Positions 7,784 through 15,713 of a stretch of 64,000 nucleotides of DNA are shown here, one piece after another. Position 1 is the first letter of the stretch, and each line of letters starts with the position of its first letter. A program made the position numbers and the translations under genes. The stretch comes from Phycisphaerales bacterium. GTDB lineage: Bacteria > Planctomycetota > Phycisphaerae > Phycisphaerales > SM1A02. The stretch is taken from the NCBI GenBank assembly GCA_030748805.1, contig JASMLG010000073.1, forward strand, positions 1-64,000. Reading direction: 5' to 3'. Below the pieces are notes generated by a model. It was not told the origin of the DNA, made no database searches, and saw only the letters and a list, made by a program, of their open reading frames with translations.

Positions 7784-7789
7784 TACACT
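7784..7789 (+). promoter_or_regulatory. -10 hexamer, leaderless promoter of ABC permease
   Basis: TACACT, 6-nt spacer GCGGAA, ATG at 7796. It lies just after the REP-like sequence and decides the start. Confidence 0.45.
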
Positions 7790-7795
7790 GCGGAA

Positions 7796-9523
7796 ATGCG
7801 AAGGAGGTCACTCACACCAAAAATAATCATGTTTGGCCTGTTTGCGTTTTTTGCAGCATTTCTTCTTTATCCAATATGGCTTACGATTCAGGGTGGATTT
7901 GAAGGCAGGGACGGAGGGTTCACAATTCACCATATTTTGACCGTTTTTGAAGACCCTGTTCTTCTCGATGGTTTTCTTAATGCAGTTGGAATTGCGATTG
8001 GGACAACCGTTCTTTGCTTAATAATAGCGCTACCACTGGCTACTCTTGCAGCAAGATACACATTCCCATTTAAGGGAGTGTTTTCTGCGATGATTTTAGT
8101 GCCGCTTATTCTTCCTCCATTTGTAGGAGCAATCGGACTGCACCACCTTCTTGGGAAATATGGAGCAATCAATACCCTTCTTGTTGACATTGGTTTCTTT
8201 TCTGAGGGCTATGACTTTATTGGAAATGGTGGTTTCTGGGCAATTGTTTTTATTGAGGCACTTCACCTCTATCCAATTTTGTATTTAAATGCGACGGCTG
8301 CTCTTGCAAATCTCGATCCAGCACTTGAAGAAGCCGCCGAAAACATGGGCGCAACTCCTTGGCAGCGATTTAGACAAATAGTTCTTCCGCTTATTCGTCC
8401 GGGACTTTTTGCAGGCGCAACCATCGTATTTATATGGTCGTTTACTGAACTCGGCACACCGCTTATGTTTGATTATCAAACAGTAACTCCAGTACAAATT
8501 TTTAATGGCATTAAGGAGATGAATACCTCTCAACAACCATACGCATTGACTGCGGTAATGCTGTTTGCGGCTGTGTTGTTTTATCTTCTAGGAAAAATGG
8601 TTTTTGGAGGTAAGGCATACGCCATGTATTCAAAGGCATCGGTGCAGTCATCTCCTGAAAAACTTACCTCTTTAAAGGGGTGGCTAGCAATGTCAGCGTT
8701 TTCCTTCGTAATCGGTCTTGCTGTTTTACCCCATATTTCAGTGTTATTTACTTCACTTGCGGTTGAGGGCTCGTGGTACAAATCTATTTTGCCAGCGAGT
8801 TGGACGTTTGAACATTACGAAGGAGCTCTAAGCCACCAACTTGCGGTTGGTTCAATCAGTAACAGTTTGCTGTACTCCTCGCTTGCTGTTGTGATGGATT
8901 TATTTATTGGAATCCTTATTGGATATATCATCGTTCGCACAAAAATCAAAGGAAGATCTTTGCTCGATGCATTTTCTATGTTGCCGCTAGCAGTACCCGG
9001 GCTTGTCATGGCGTTTGGTTATGTCGCGATGACTCTTCGGTGGCCTTTTGGAGAGGGAGATCCTTTAGAGGGTTGGATAGATGTGATTGGAGCAAATCCA
9101 AATCCGATATTGTTGTTAGTAATTGCGTATGGAGTCCGCCGACTTCCGTATGTGGTCCGTTCAACAGTTGCTGGTCTAGAGCAAACAAGCGGTGAATTAG
9201 AAGAAGCAGCAATGAACTTGGGTGCCGGAAGAGTTCGTGCGGTTCGAACAATTATTATCCCCTTAATTATGGCCAACCTCATTGCAGGTGGACTACTTGC
9301 TTTTAGTTTTGCAATGTTGGAGGTCTCTGATTCGCTTATTTTGGCGCAAAGAGAGTCGCATTACCCGATTACTAAGGCGATTTATACACTCTTTGAGCGC
9401 CTTGGCGACGGACCGTACATTGCAAGCGCTATGGGTGTTTGGGGTATGGCTCTATTGGCGGTGACACTAATTGGCGCAAGCGTTTTAATGGGCAAAAAAA
9501 TGGGTGCCATTTTCCGCGTTTAA
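7796..9523 (+). CDS. Iron(III)-type ABC transporter permease, fused double domain (FbpB/AfuB-like)
   Basis: 575-aa inner-membrane permease built from two binding-protein-dependent transport domains of about six helices each. Each half has an EAA loop contacting the ATPase: EEAAENMGATPWQRFRQIVLP near residue 180 and EEAAMNLGAGRVRAVRTIIIP near residue 465. This duplicated architecture is typical of ferric-iron and some thiamine/phosphonate importers. The start at 7796 (MRRRSLTPK) is preferred to an upstream in-frame ATG because a TACACT hexamer lies 6 nt before it and the protein then opens with a positive patch and a membrane helix. No substrate-binding protein or ATPase adjoins. The only matching ATPase in the window is 26 kb away (35212-36249, minus strand). 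Substrate is therefore inferred. Confidence 0.85.
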   Translation: MRRRSLTPKIIMFGLFAFFAAFLLYPIWLTIQGGFEGRDGGFTIHHILTVFEDPVLLDGFLNAVGIAIGTTVLCLIIALPLATLAARYTFPFKGVFSAMILVPLILPPFVGAIGLHHLLGKYGAINTLLVDIGFFSEGYDFIGNGGFWAIVFIEALHLYPILYLNATAALANLDPALEEAAENMGATPWQRFRQIVLPLIRPGLFAGATIVFIWSFTELGTPLMFDYQTVTPVQIFNGIKEMNTSQQPYALTAVMLFAAVLFYLLGKMVFGGKAYAMYSKASVQSSPEKLTSLKGWLAMSAFSFVIGLAVLPHISVLFTSLAVEGSWYKSILPASWTFEHYEGALSHQLAVGSISNSLLYSSLAVVMDLFIGILIGYIIVRTKIKGRSLLDAFSMLPLAVPGLVMAFGYVAMTLRWPFGEGDPLEGWIDVIGANPNPILLLVIAYGVRRLPYVVRSTVAGLEQTSGELEEAAMNLGAGRVRAVRTIIIPLIMANLIAGGLLAFSFAMLEVSDSLILAQRESHYPITKAIYTLFERLGDGPYIASAMGVWGMALLAVTLIGASVLMGKKMGAIFRV

Positions 9524-9611
9524 ATACTTTTGTTCTGATTCCATTTTTGGGGAACGTAACTCCAATGGAGTCGGACCACAAAAATTGTGCCATATTTAGG
9601 TCTGGGAGCAC

Positions 9612-9617
9612 TATAAT
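9612..9617 (+). promoter_or_regulatory. -10 hexamer upstream of nuoD
   Basis: A consensus TATAAT 11 nt before the ATG at 9629. The predicted 5' leader would be only a few nt, with no Shine-Dalgarno. It is probably the promoter of nuoD-nuoE-small gene-nuoF. Confidence 0.5.
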
Positions 9618-9628
9618 GCTGTGTTCCA

Positions 9629-10921
9629 ATGCCATACACACTTACACCTATGGAAGAAGCGTACGATTTAAATATCGAGACGTTAGATGAATTGCAAGGA
9701 CGTGCAGAGTGTGAAGATAGATGGATTCTCAACTTTGGACCTCAGCACCCCGCCACCCACACAACTCTTCGTTTAGTTCTTGAACTAGATGGAGAGAGAG
9801 TTGTGAACGCAACACCACACATCGGTTACCTACACAGTGGTTTTGAAAAACTTGGTGAACATCAAAATTTCAACCAATTTGTTTGCACTGCTAGTCGTAT
9901 GGATTATGTAAGCCCAATCGTTAATGACATCGCCTGGCACCATGCAGTCGAAAAATTACTCGACATCGATTTAACCCCAAGATGCAAGGTCTTGCGAACA
10001 ATTCTCTGTGAACTTGGTCGAATTCAAAACCACCTACTTTGTGTGGGTGCTGCAGCGCTTGACCTCGGTGCGTTCACGGGTTTTCTATATGGTTTTAACG
10101 AACGAGAACACATTTACGACATTATGGATTACGTTTGTGGTCAAAGGTTTCATCCCGACTACACTCGTGTTGGTGGTCTTAAAAATGATTTGCCATGCGA
10201 ATCAACTTTTCAAAAGATGGTGCACAACTTTATTGATGTGCGCATGCCAAAAGCAATTGGTGATATTGAAACGTTGCTCAACACCAACCGTATCTTTATT
10301 GATCGTGTTGAGGGGGTTGGAACTATTTCAAAAGAAGACGCAACTGCTTGGTCGTTGACCGGTCCACTTGCACGTGCTAGCGGTGTCACTCGAGATCTTC
10401 GCAAGGACGAACCCTTTTTGTGCTTTGAGGATAACTGGGATGGTCAGGGTGCAAAAGCAGTTGACTTTGATGTTCCTATTGCAACAACAGGCGATTGTCT
10501 GGCAAGGTATCACGTCCGCCTTGAAGAAATTAAACAATCATGCCATATTATTCGCCAACTAATCGATGATATTCCAGATGGACCACTTGATGTGCTTCCG
10601 AGCGCGGGTATTAAGATGCCATCAAAAGATGAGGTCTACAACTCAATTCAAGGAACGATTCAACAGTTTGAGTTGGTCATGCCAAACCGTAGTTTTGAAT
10701 CACCGGTTGGCGAATGCTACGCAGCAATTGAAGGACCAAACGGTGAATATGGTTTCTTTATTGTCTCAGATGGTGGACCAAATTCGTATCGAGTTGCCCC
10801 AAGACCGTGTTCGTTTATCAACTTCCAAACTTTTGCAAAAATGTTTGAGGGACACCAACTTGCGGACCTTGTTGCTGTTTTGGGCTCATTAAATATTATT
10901 GCTGCAGAGCTCGATCGGTAA
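9629..10921 (+). CDS. nuoD: NADH-quinone oxidoreductase subunit D
   Basis: 49-kDa subunit of complex I, lining the quinone-binding cavity with NuoB. Conserved motifs: LNFGPQHPATHTTLRLVLELDGE near the N-terminus (the His loop of the quinone site), PHIGYLHSGFEKLGEH, NQFVCTASRMDYVSP, and the C-terminal GEYGFFIVSDGGPNSYRVAPR plus DLVAVLGSLNIIAAELDR. At 430 aa it is full length and not fused to NuoC. An alternative ATG lies at 9650. It is followed after 8 bp by nuoE, with a Shine-Dalgarno-like AAGGAAAA. nuoA, nuoB and nuoC are not upstream, so the operon is a D-E-F fragment of the usual cluster. Confidence 0.96.
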   Translation: MPYTLTPMEEAYDLNIETLDELQGRAECEDRWILNFGPQHPATHTTLRLVLELDGERVVNATPHIGYLHSGFEKLGEHQNFNQFVCTASRMDYVSPIVNDIAWHHAVEKLLDIDLTPRCKVLRTILCELGRIQNHLLCVGAAALDLGAFTGFLYGFNEREHIYDIMDYVCGQRFHPDYTRVGGLKNDLPCESTFQKMVHNFIDVRMPKAIGDIETLLNTNRIFIDRVEGVGTISKEDATAWSLTGPLARASGVTRDLRKDEPFLCFEDNWDGQGAKAVDFDVPIATTGDCLARYHVRLEEIKQSCHIIRQLIDDIPDGPLDVLPSAGIKMPSKDEVYNSIQGTIQQFELVMPNRSFESPVGECYAAIEGPNGEYGFFIVSDGGPNSYRVAPRPCSFINFQTFAKMFEGHQLADLVAVLGSLNIIAAELDR

Positions 10922-10929
10922 GGAAAAAC

Positions 10930-11463
10930 ATGGCTTGGACTGCAAAACAATCTGCGAATACTAAACTCCAAAAACGTGACGAACCATATTTGACACCAGA
11001 GTTAATGGATAAAATCACTAAGGAAATAATGCCTCGTTATGCAACTGGGCAAGGTGCTTTGATGACAACACTGCACGAAGTGCAGCACACTTATGGATAC
11101 ATACCCTGGGAAGCAATGGTTGAAATTGCAAAAGTGCTTGGTATAACACCAGCACAAGTTGCTGACGTTGTTTCTTTTTATGAGGACTACTCCAGCGAAC
11201 CGCTTGGAAAAAACGTAGTTGGTATTTGTCAGTCCATTGCTTGTGAGGTCTGTGGTCACCAAGCACTGATGGACCACTTAAAAAGTCGACTAGGTGTTGA
11301 TGTGCATGAGACATCGGCTGATGGAAAGTTTACATTACTGGGTATGGAATGCATTGGCTCTTGTGACAATGCACCGTGTGCGCTTGTTAACGGAAAGCAA
11401 CACAACAATCTTTCCATCTCGATGGTTGATGAAATCGTTGATAAACTGAGTGACGGCTCATGA
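10930..11463 (+). CDS. nuoE: NADH-quinone oxidoreductase subunit E
   Basis: 24-kDa thioredoxin-fold subunit holding [2Fe-2S] cluster N1a in the NADH-dehydrogenase module. The ligand pattern Cys-x4-Cys ... Cys-x3-Cys is present as CQSIAC and CIGSC (about residues 97-140), with GMECIGSCDNAPCALVN typical of the family. The N-terminal helix bundle includes LMTTLHEVQHTYGYIP and VADVVSFYEDY. 177 aa, normal length. Its stop overlaps the start of a small conserved-looking gene (ATGA), which in turn overlaps nuoF. Confidence 0.95.
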   Translation: MAWTAKQSANTKLQKRDEPYLTPELMDKITKEIMPRYATGQGALMTTLHEVQHTYGYIPWEAMVEIAKVLGITPAQVADVVSFYEDYSSEPLGKNVVGICQSIACEVCGHQALMDHLKSRLGVDVHETSADGKFTLLGMECIGSCDNAPCALVNGKQHNNLSISMVDEIVDKLSDGS

Positions 11464-11660
11464 TGGCTGCGAATAAGAAAAAACCTTTAATGCGATGTCT
11501 TGGAGAGTTTGTTGGCCACATTATTCATGCTGTAAAAAGGGACACCACAACCACAGAAATGAACCGAACAGTCGAAGAAAAAAAAGAAGGTAACGTAACA
11601 TTGCGCCGAACAACGATTGACGAAATTGAAATCAAGCAAGAGGATACAGAAGGTGACTAA
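11460..11660 (+). CDS. Small hydrophilic protein between nuoE and nuoF
   Basis: 66 aa, not recognised. It has a basic N-terminus (MMAANKKKPLMRCLGEFVGH), then a polar, Thr/Glu-rich body (VEEKKEGNVTLRRTTIDEIE) and an acidic tail. Its ATG overlaps the nuoE stop (ATGA), and the GTG start of nuoF lies inside its last codons. Both couplings argue that it is truly translated rather than a chance frame. There is no signal peptide, membrane segment or metal motif. By position it could be an assembly or accessory factor of the NADH module, but that is speculation. Confidence 0.6.
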   Translation: MMAANKKKPLMRCLGEFVGHIIHAVKRDTTTTEMNRTVEEKKEGNVTLRRTTIDEIEIKQEDTEGD

Positions 11661-12981
11661 TCAGTTTCTAACAAGAAATATTCCAGTTGAAAGAGAGAAG
11701 CGTCACACACTTTCATTCGATGAGTATGTTGCCAATGGTGGTTATGCAACATTGAAAAAAGCATTGCTTATGTCGCCCGATGAAGTTGTTACTATCGTAA
11801 AGGACGCAGAACTTCGCGGTCGCGGTGGAGCAGGTTTCCCCTGTGGATTGAAGTGGACTTTTTTGCCAGAGCAAGATGGAAAACCACGGTATCTTTGTAT
11901 TAATTGTGACGAAGCGGAACCCGGAACATTCAAAGACCGCTTGCTTGTTGATTTTGACCCACACTCTGTTATTGAGGGCATTGCAATTGCTTGTTATGCA
12001 TGCAATCTTGAAACGGCTTACTTCTTTATGCGTGGCGAATGGGTAGAACAAGCAAAGATAATGCAACACGCAATCGATGAAGCATATGCAAACGGAATTT
12101 TTGGTTCGCAGGGCTTGATGAATGGCGCTTCAAGTTTTACAGTTGAGTGTACATTGCATCGTGGATCGGGTGCTTATATTTGCGGCGAAGAAACGGCGCT
12201 ACTTGAAGCGGTTGAAGGCAAGCGTGGCTGGCCAAGAATTAAGCCACCCTTCCCTGCGGTGAGCGGATTGTTCGGAAGACCAACAATTATTAATAACGTT
12301 GAAACACTTGCAGCAGTAACTCAAATAGTTGAACGAGGCGCTGCATGGTGGCAGTCACTTGGTTGTAAATCATCAATAGGCGGTCCCGCAAGTTACGGTG
12401 TAAAACTTATGGGCGTTTCAGGTCACGTAAATAACCCCGATGTATTTGAAGTTGAACTTGGTATTCCTCTTCGCACTCTTGTTGATACGTATGCTGGCGG
12501 CATGCGTGATGGCAGAAAGTTTAAGGGTGCAATTGCGGGCGGGGTAAGCATGGGCGTTCTTGGTCCGGATCAATTTGAGGCAGAAATGGATTTTGATATT
12601 GGCACAAAGTACGACGTGATGGGTCTTGGTACTGCTTGTCCAACTATCTTTGATGAGGATACTGACATGGTTGCTGTTGCTCGTAACATTGCACGTTTCT
12701 ACAAAAATGAATCCTGTGGTCAATGTACACCTTGCCGGGAAGGTGCTGACTGGATTTACAAATTACTTTGCCGCATTGAGTCAGGTGAGGGTTCTATGAA
12801 AGATCTCGACCAAGTTATCGAGGTCTCAAACTCCATGGGCATCATGCCCGGTACAACAATTTGCGGTTTATCTGATGGCAATAGTTGGGCTGCAAGGACA
12901 ATTATTAATAAGTATCGAAGTGAGTTTGAAGCCCGCTGTAAGCCATCTATGGTCCCAATAACTCCAATTACTTCTTCTTAA
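11653..12981 (+). CDS. nuoF: NADH-quinone oxidoreductase subunit F (NADH/FMN-binding)
   Basis: 51-kDa subunit that oxidises NADH through FMN and passes electrons to cluster N3. Seen: GRGGAGFPCGLKW (FMN/NADH glycine-rich loop), NCDEAEPGTFKDR, GAYICGEETALLEAVEGKRG, and near the C-terminus ESCGQCTPCREG with a later Cys in TICGLSDG, the four ligands of the [4Fe-4S] cluster. The GTG at 11653 is chosen because it overlaps the end of the small upstream gene and gives a 442-aa protein of normal length; a longer ATG frame would run back through that gene. It is the last gene of this nuo block; ybeY follows 39 bp later. Confidence 0.95.
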   Translation: MTNQFLTRNIPVEREKRHTLSFDEYVANGGYATLKKALLMSPDEVVTIVKDAELRGRGGAGFPCGLKWTFLPEQDGKPRYLCINCDEAEPGTFKDRLLVDFDPHSVIEGIAIACYACNLETAYFFMRGEWVEQAKIMQHAIDEAYANGIFGSQGLMNGASSFTVECTLHRGSGAYICGEETALLEAVEGKRGWPRIKPPFPAVSGLFGRPTIINNVETLAAVTQIVERGAAWWQSLGCKSSIGGPASYGVKLMGVSGHVNNPDVFEVELGIPLRTLVDTYAGGMRDGRKFKGAIAGGVSMGVLGPDQFEAEMDFDIGTKYDVMGLGTACPTIFDEDTDMVAVARNIARFYKNESCGQCTPCREGADWIYKLLCRIESGEGSMKDLDQVIEVSNSMGIMPGTTICGLSDGNSWAARTIINKYRSEFEARCKPSMVPITPITSS

Positions 12982-13020
12982 TTTGTTTTTATGTGTATTG
13001 CTTGTATATTGCGTATAGAA

Positions 13021-13497
13021 ATGGAAGAGTCAAACGAACAACTTGACCAACCTCCGCCGACAAACGTTACCGTTAGTGGTGATGTTGACGTTGATTACAA
13101 ATGGCTAGAGGAGCGCGCAGTTGCAGCGTTGTACTATTTGCAAAAAGATAAATCCGAGGTTTCTGTTCGTGTTGTTGATGACACTGAGATGTCGAAGTTG
13201 CACCGCCAACATTCTGGTGTTGAAGGTACAACAGATGTTTTAACATTCGCCAATGGTGGTGACGAAAATACTTTCCATGCTGACATTGCGGTTTGCATAG
13301 GCGTTGCAGAACGTGAAGCAAAAGAGCGAGGGCATTCAGTGCAAAATGAATTATTGCTTTATATTGTGCATGGCATATTGCATTGTTGTGGATTTGATGA
13401 TCACGACAAAGAATCCCATGCCTTAATGCACGCTGAAGAAGACAAGATTCTTTCAGCAATAGGTGTTGGTTGTGTTTGGAGCGACAAGCCATGCTAG
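13021..13497 (+). CDS. ybeY: Endoribonuclease YbeY (rRNA maturation, zinc-dependent)
   Basis: 158-aa metal-dependent endoribonuclease involved in 16S rRNA 3'-end maturation and ribosome quality control. The zinc motif HGILHCCGFDDHD fits the family H-G-x-L-H-x3-G-x-D-H. It is preceded by the typical GVEGTTDVLTFANG (the usual TDVLSF) and a conserved DIAVCIGVAEREA strand-helix. The start at 13021 gives a normal N-terminus; an in-frame ATG at 12991 would add ten hydrophobic residues (MCIACILRI). The stop overlaps the start of the CorC-like gene by 7 nt, a ybeY-corC pairing common across bacteria. Confidence 0.93.
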   Translation: MEESNEQLDQPPPTNVTVSGDVDVDYKWLEERAVAALYYLQKDKSEVSVRVVDDTEMSKLHRQHSGVEGTTDVLTFANGGDENTFHADIAVCIGVAEREAKERGHSVQNELLLYIVHGILHCCGFDDHDKESHALMHAEEDKILSAIGVGCVWSDKPC

Positions 13498-14744
13498 AAA
13501 CGCTTTGGATACTATTAATTATTATCCTTTTCTTTTGCACTTGGTTTGCAACGATAGAACGTGCAATGATGATGACGACACCCCTTGTGTTACGACATGA
13601 ACTGGAAGTAAGAGGGAAACCGCATCGTGGTCTCTGGATTGAAGAACAGTATGAATCCACCTTGCAATCGATTTCATTTGTTAAGGGACTTTGCTTGCTC
13701 TCGATTCTCGCTTGTTTTGTTTTGATGTTTGATACACACCCAATTACATTGCAAGCATTTATATATGGCTCTGCAATTGGATGGGTGGTTATTTGGATTT
13801 TTGCATCTGTTATAGCTGGTTCAATCGCAAAATCGGCGACTATTGGGTCTATTACTAGAAGTTGGGTAGTAATAAGGTTTGCATCTATGTTAAACCCCCT
13901 CATACGGTGGTGGATTGAAGGCGTAAACGAAATAGTTCGACGTTTAACAGGGGCAAATTTAAAACAGAACGATGGATTGAATACTGTTGAAGAACAACTA
14001 CTTCGTTCGATTGAACACTCACAGCGAGAGGGTGGTATTCCAGCCGAGGCAGCAGAAATGCTTGAGAACGTTGTGGATCTCAGCGATACCGATGTCGGTG
14101 AAATCATGACGCCGCGAACTGACATAGAAGGCATTGAATGTACAAACGACATTTCTGAAATACGAAAATTTGTATTGGAATCAGGACGGTCTCGCATTCC
14201 TGTTTTTGAGGAAAATCTCGACCAAATAATTGGAATTCTCTACGTAAAGGACTTAGTTGGTTTTTTGGGATCAGAAGCAAACGGTTTTGAACTCAAAAAC
14301 ATTTTGCGCAAACCAATTGTCGTACCAGACACAAAGCCAGTGCAAGAATTACTTGCCGATTTTCAAACAAGCGAAGTACACATGGCAGTGGTTATTGACG
14401 AGTATGGTGGTACTGCTGGTCTTGTGACAATCGAAGATGTTTTAGAAGAAATTGTTGGTGAAATACGCGATGAACACGATGACGCTGAACACGATGAACC
14501 AATTCTTAGCAGAATAAATGAAAAGGTTGTTGAAGTAGATGGTCGATTTAACCTTGACGATTTGAATGATGAACTTGGCATTAACTTGCCTGAAGATGAA
14601 GAATATGACACCATTGCTGGTTTTGTTCTTGCAAATCTTGGACATGTTCCAAACGTTGGAGAGTCCATCGAAATACAAGACCTTGTATTTACAACAATAA
14701 AAGCAACCGAGACCCAAATCGAACGCCTTTCGATTGGCTTTTAA
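13491..14744 (+). CDS. CNNM/CorC-family membrane protein with CBS pair (HlyC/CorC)
   Basis: 417-aa protein. The N-terminal part (about 1-150) has hydrophobic helices (LWILLIIILFFCTWFATIERA and LLSILACFVLMF) as in the CNNM transmembrane domain, linked to Mg/Co efflux. It is followed by a CBS pair, DVGEIMTPRTDIEGIE (about 200) and VHMAVVIDEYGGTAGLVTIEDVLEEIVGEI (about 300), and the C-terminal transporter-associated domain (FNLDDLNDELGINLPEDEEYDTIAGFVL). This is the standard HlyC/CorC architecture. The ATG at 13491 overlaps the ybeY stop, so the two are co-expressed. The name hemolysin often attached to this family is historical. The ion transported cannot be told from sequence. Confidence 0.9.
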   Translation: MLETLWILLIIILFFCTWFATIERAMMMTTPLVLRHELEVRGKPHRGLWIEEQYESTLQSISFVKGLCLLSILACFVLMFDTHPITLQAFIYGSAIGWVVIWIFASVIAGSIAKSATIGSITRSWVVIRFASMLNPLIRWWIEGVNEIVRRLTGANLKQNDGLNTVEEQLLRSIEHSQREGGIPAEAAEMLENVVDLSDTDVGEIMTPRTDIEGIECTNDISEIRKFVLESGRSRIPVFEENLDQIIGILYVKDLVGFLGSEANGFELKNILRKPIVVPDTKPVQELLADFQTSEVHMAVVIDEYGGTAGLVTIEDVLEEIVGEIRDEHDDAEHDEPILSRINEKVVEVDGRFNLDDLNDELGINLPEDEEYDTIAGFVLANLGHVPNVGESIEIQDLVFTTIKATETQIERLSIGF

Positions 14745-14822
14745 AGTATTTAGGATTAATATCTCAATATTTTGAGGTGTTTACCGTTATTCTGTTCAAA
14801 TCCAGATTAAAGGAAAATACAA

Positions 14823-15713
14823 ATGAAACACATAATTACTGCCGTAACCGTAACCTCAGTTATCACACTTGTTGGGTGCAACAAAACAGAGAAGGTAACA
14901 ACTAACTCAAGTACACAAACTATAGAAGAGCAACTGGAAGTAGATGTTGAAGTTGATGGTGGGGAAATCAGAGTCATGATTAACGGGAAAGAACAAGTTA
15001 TCGAACTTGATGAGATTATGAAAGGAATTAATCTTGAAGATATTGACGGAGAGATGAGCATCGCAGTGATGGCAGTCACCGATGAAGAGGGTAGTGATCC
15101 CACCCACGTAATGCAGTGGGTTAGCGGTGAGCCAGAAATTGAAATGCACATGATGGGTGAACATGGCGGTCCGCCTGAAAGTATGCGCAAACACATGATG
15201 AAGATGATGGGTGAACATGGTGATCCACCTGCTGGCATGGGTGAACATGGTAGTCCACCTGAAAGTATGCGCAAACACATGATTAAGATGATGGGTGAAC
15301 ATGGCGGTCCACCTGCGGGCATGGGCGAACATGGTACACAGCCAATGGATATGAAAAAAATGCACGAGTGCATGACGATGGACGGAGGTGAGTGCCACGG
15401 AGAATGGAGAGGTCACGCTGATCAACTTGAGAATACTGAATTAAGAGAGTTTATTGAAGAACTAATTTCCTTTACCGAAGTCGCGATGCATTTAGAGTTG
15501 GACAATGCCGTCTCAATGATGGGAATACATATGATTCACGATGAACTTGAAGGTGAACTTCGGATGGAAGCGCTAGGAGCGATTATTGAGGGCTCTGACC
15601 AAGGGACTCCGGAACGTAATGCAGCAATTATAGTAGCCATCCAAACTATGCTAGAAGCTGACAATCTTGACGCCGCAGCAGAATATATGGTTGATTTGGT
15701 TTTATCTAACTAA
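14823..15713 (+). CDS. Predicted lipoprotein with His/Met-rich tandem repeats
   Basis: 296 aa. Signal peptide ending in the lipobox LVGC (Cys19), then an acidic region (about 30-100: EQLEVDVEVDGGEIRVMING, EVIELDEIMKG-like). Residues 111-166 are two 28-residue repeats beginning MGEHG-PPESMRKHM and containing KMMGEHG-PPAG, plus a third partial copy to about 181. The block then ends in MDMKKMHECMTMDGGECHGEW. It is very rich in Met, His and Gly. The C-terminal 90 residues are a helical acidic domain (LREFIEELISFTEVAMHLEL). A Shine-Dalgarno-like AAAGGAAAA precedes the ATG, unlike the leaderless genes around it. Met/His clusters of this kind often bind copper or other soft metals in the periplasm; this is inference. 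The gene is monocistronic and overlaps the convergent M42 peptidase gene by 8 bp at its 3' end. Confidence 0.7.
   Translation: MKHIITAVTVTSVITLVGCNKTEKVTTNSSTQTIEEQLEVDVEVDGGEIRVMINGKEQVIELDEIMKGINLEDIDGEMSIAVMAVTDEEGSDPTHVMQWVSGEPEIEMHMMGEHGGPPESMRKHMMKMMGEHGDPPAGMGEHGSPPESMRKHMIKMMGEHGGPPAGMGEHGTQPMDMKKMHECMTMDGGECHGEWRGHADQLENTELREFIEELISFTEVAMHLELDNAVSMMGIHMIHDELEGELRMEALGAIIEGSDQGTPERNAAIIVAIQTMLEADNLDAAAEYMVDLVLSN
15153..15365 (+). repeat. 84-bp in-frame tandem repeat in His/Met-rich lipoprotein gene
   Basis: Unit 1 is 15153-15236 and unit 2 is 15237-15320, nearly identical (28 codons each). A third, degenerating partial unit continues to about 15365. Each unit itself contains two copies of the word for MGEHG-x-PP. 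The high nucleotide identity suggests recent duplication and possible copy-number variation between strains. Confidence 0.8.

Noticed and set aside
13073..14197. 374-codon open frame on the minus strand across ybeY and corC
   Set aside because: It is antisense to two clearly identified genes, has low-complexity His/Gln/Ser content and no family resemblance.
14807..15425. Minus-strand frames rich in Pro/Cys/Ser or His opposite the His/Met lipoprotein
   Set aside because: They are mirror images of the DNA repeat and have no start signals.
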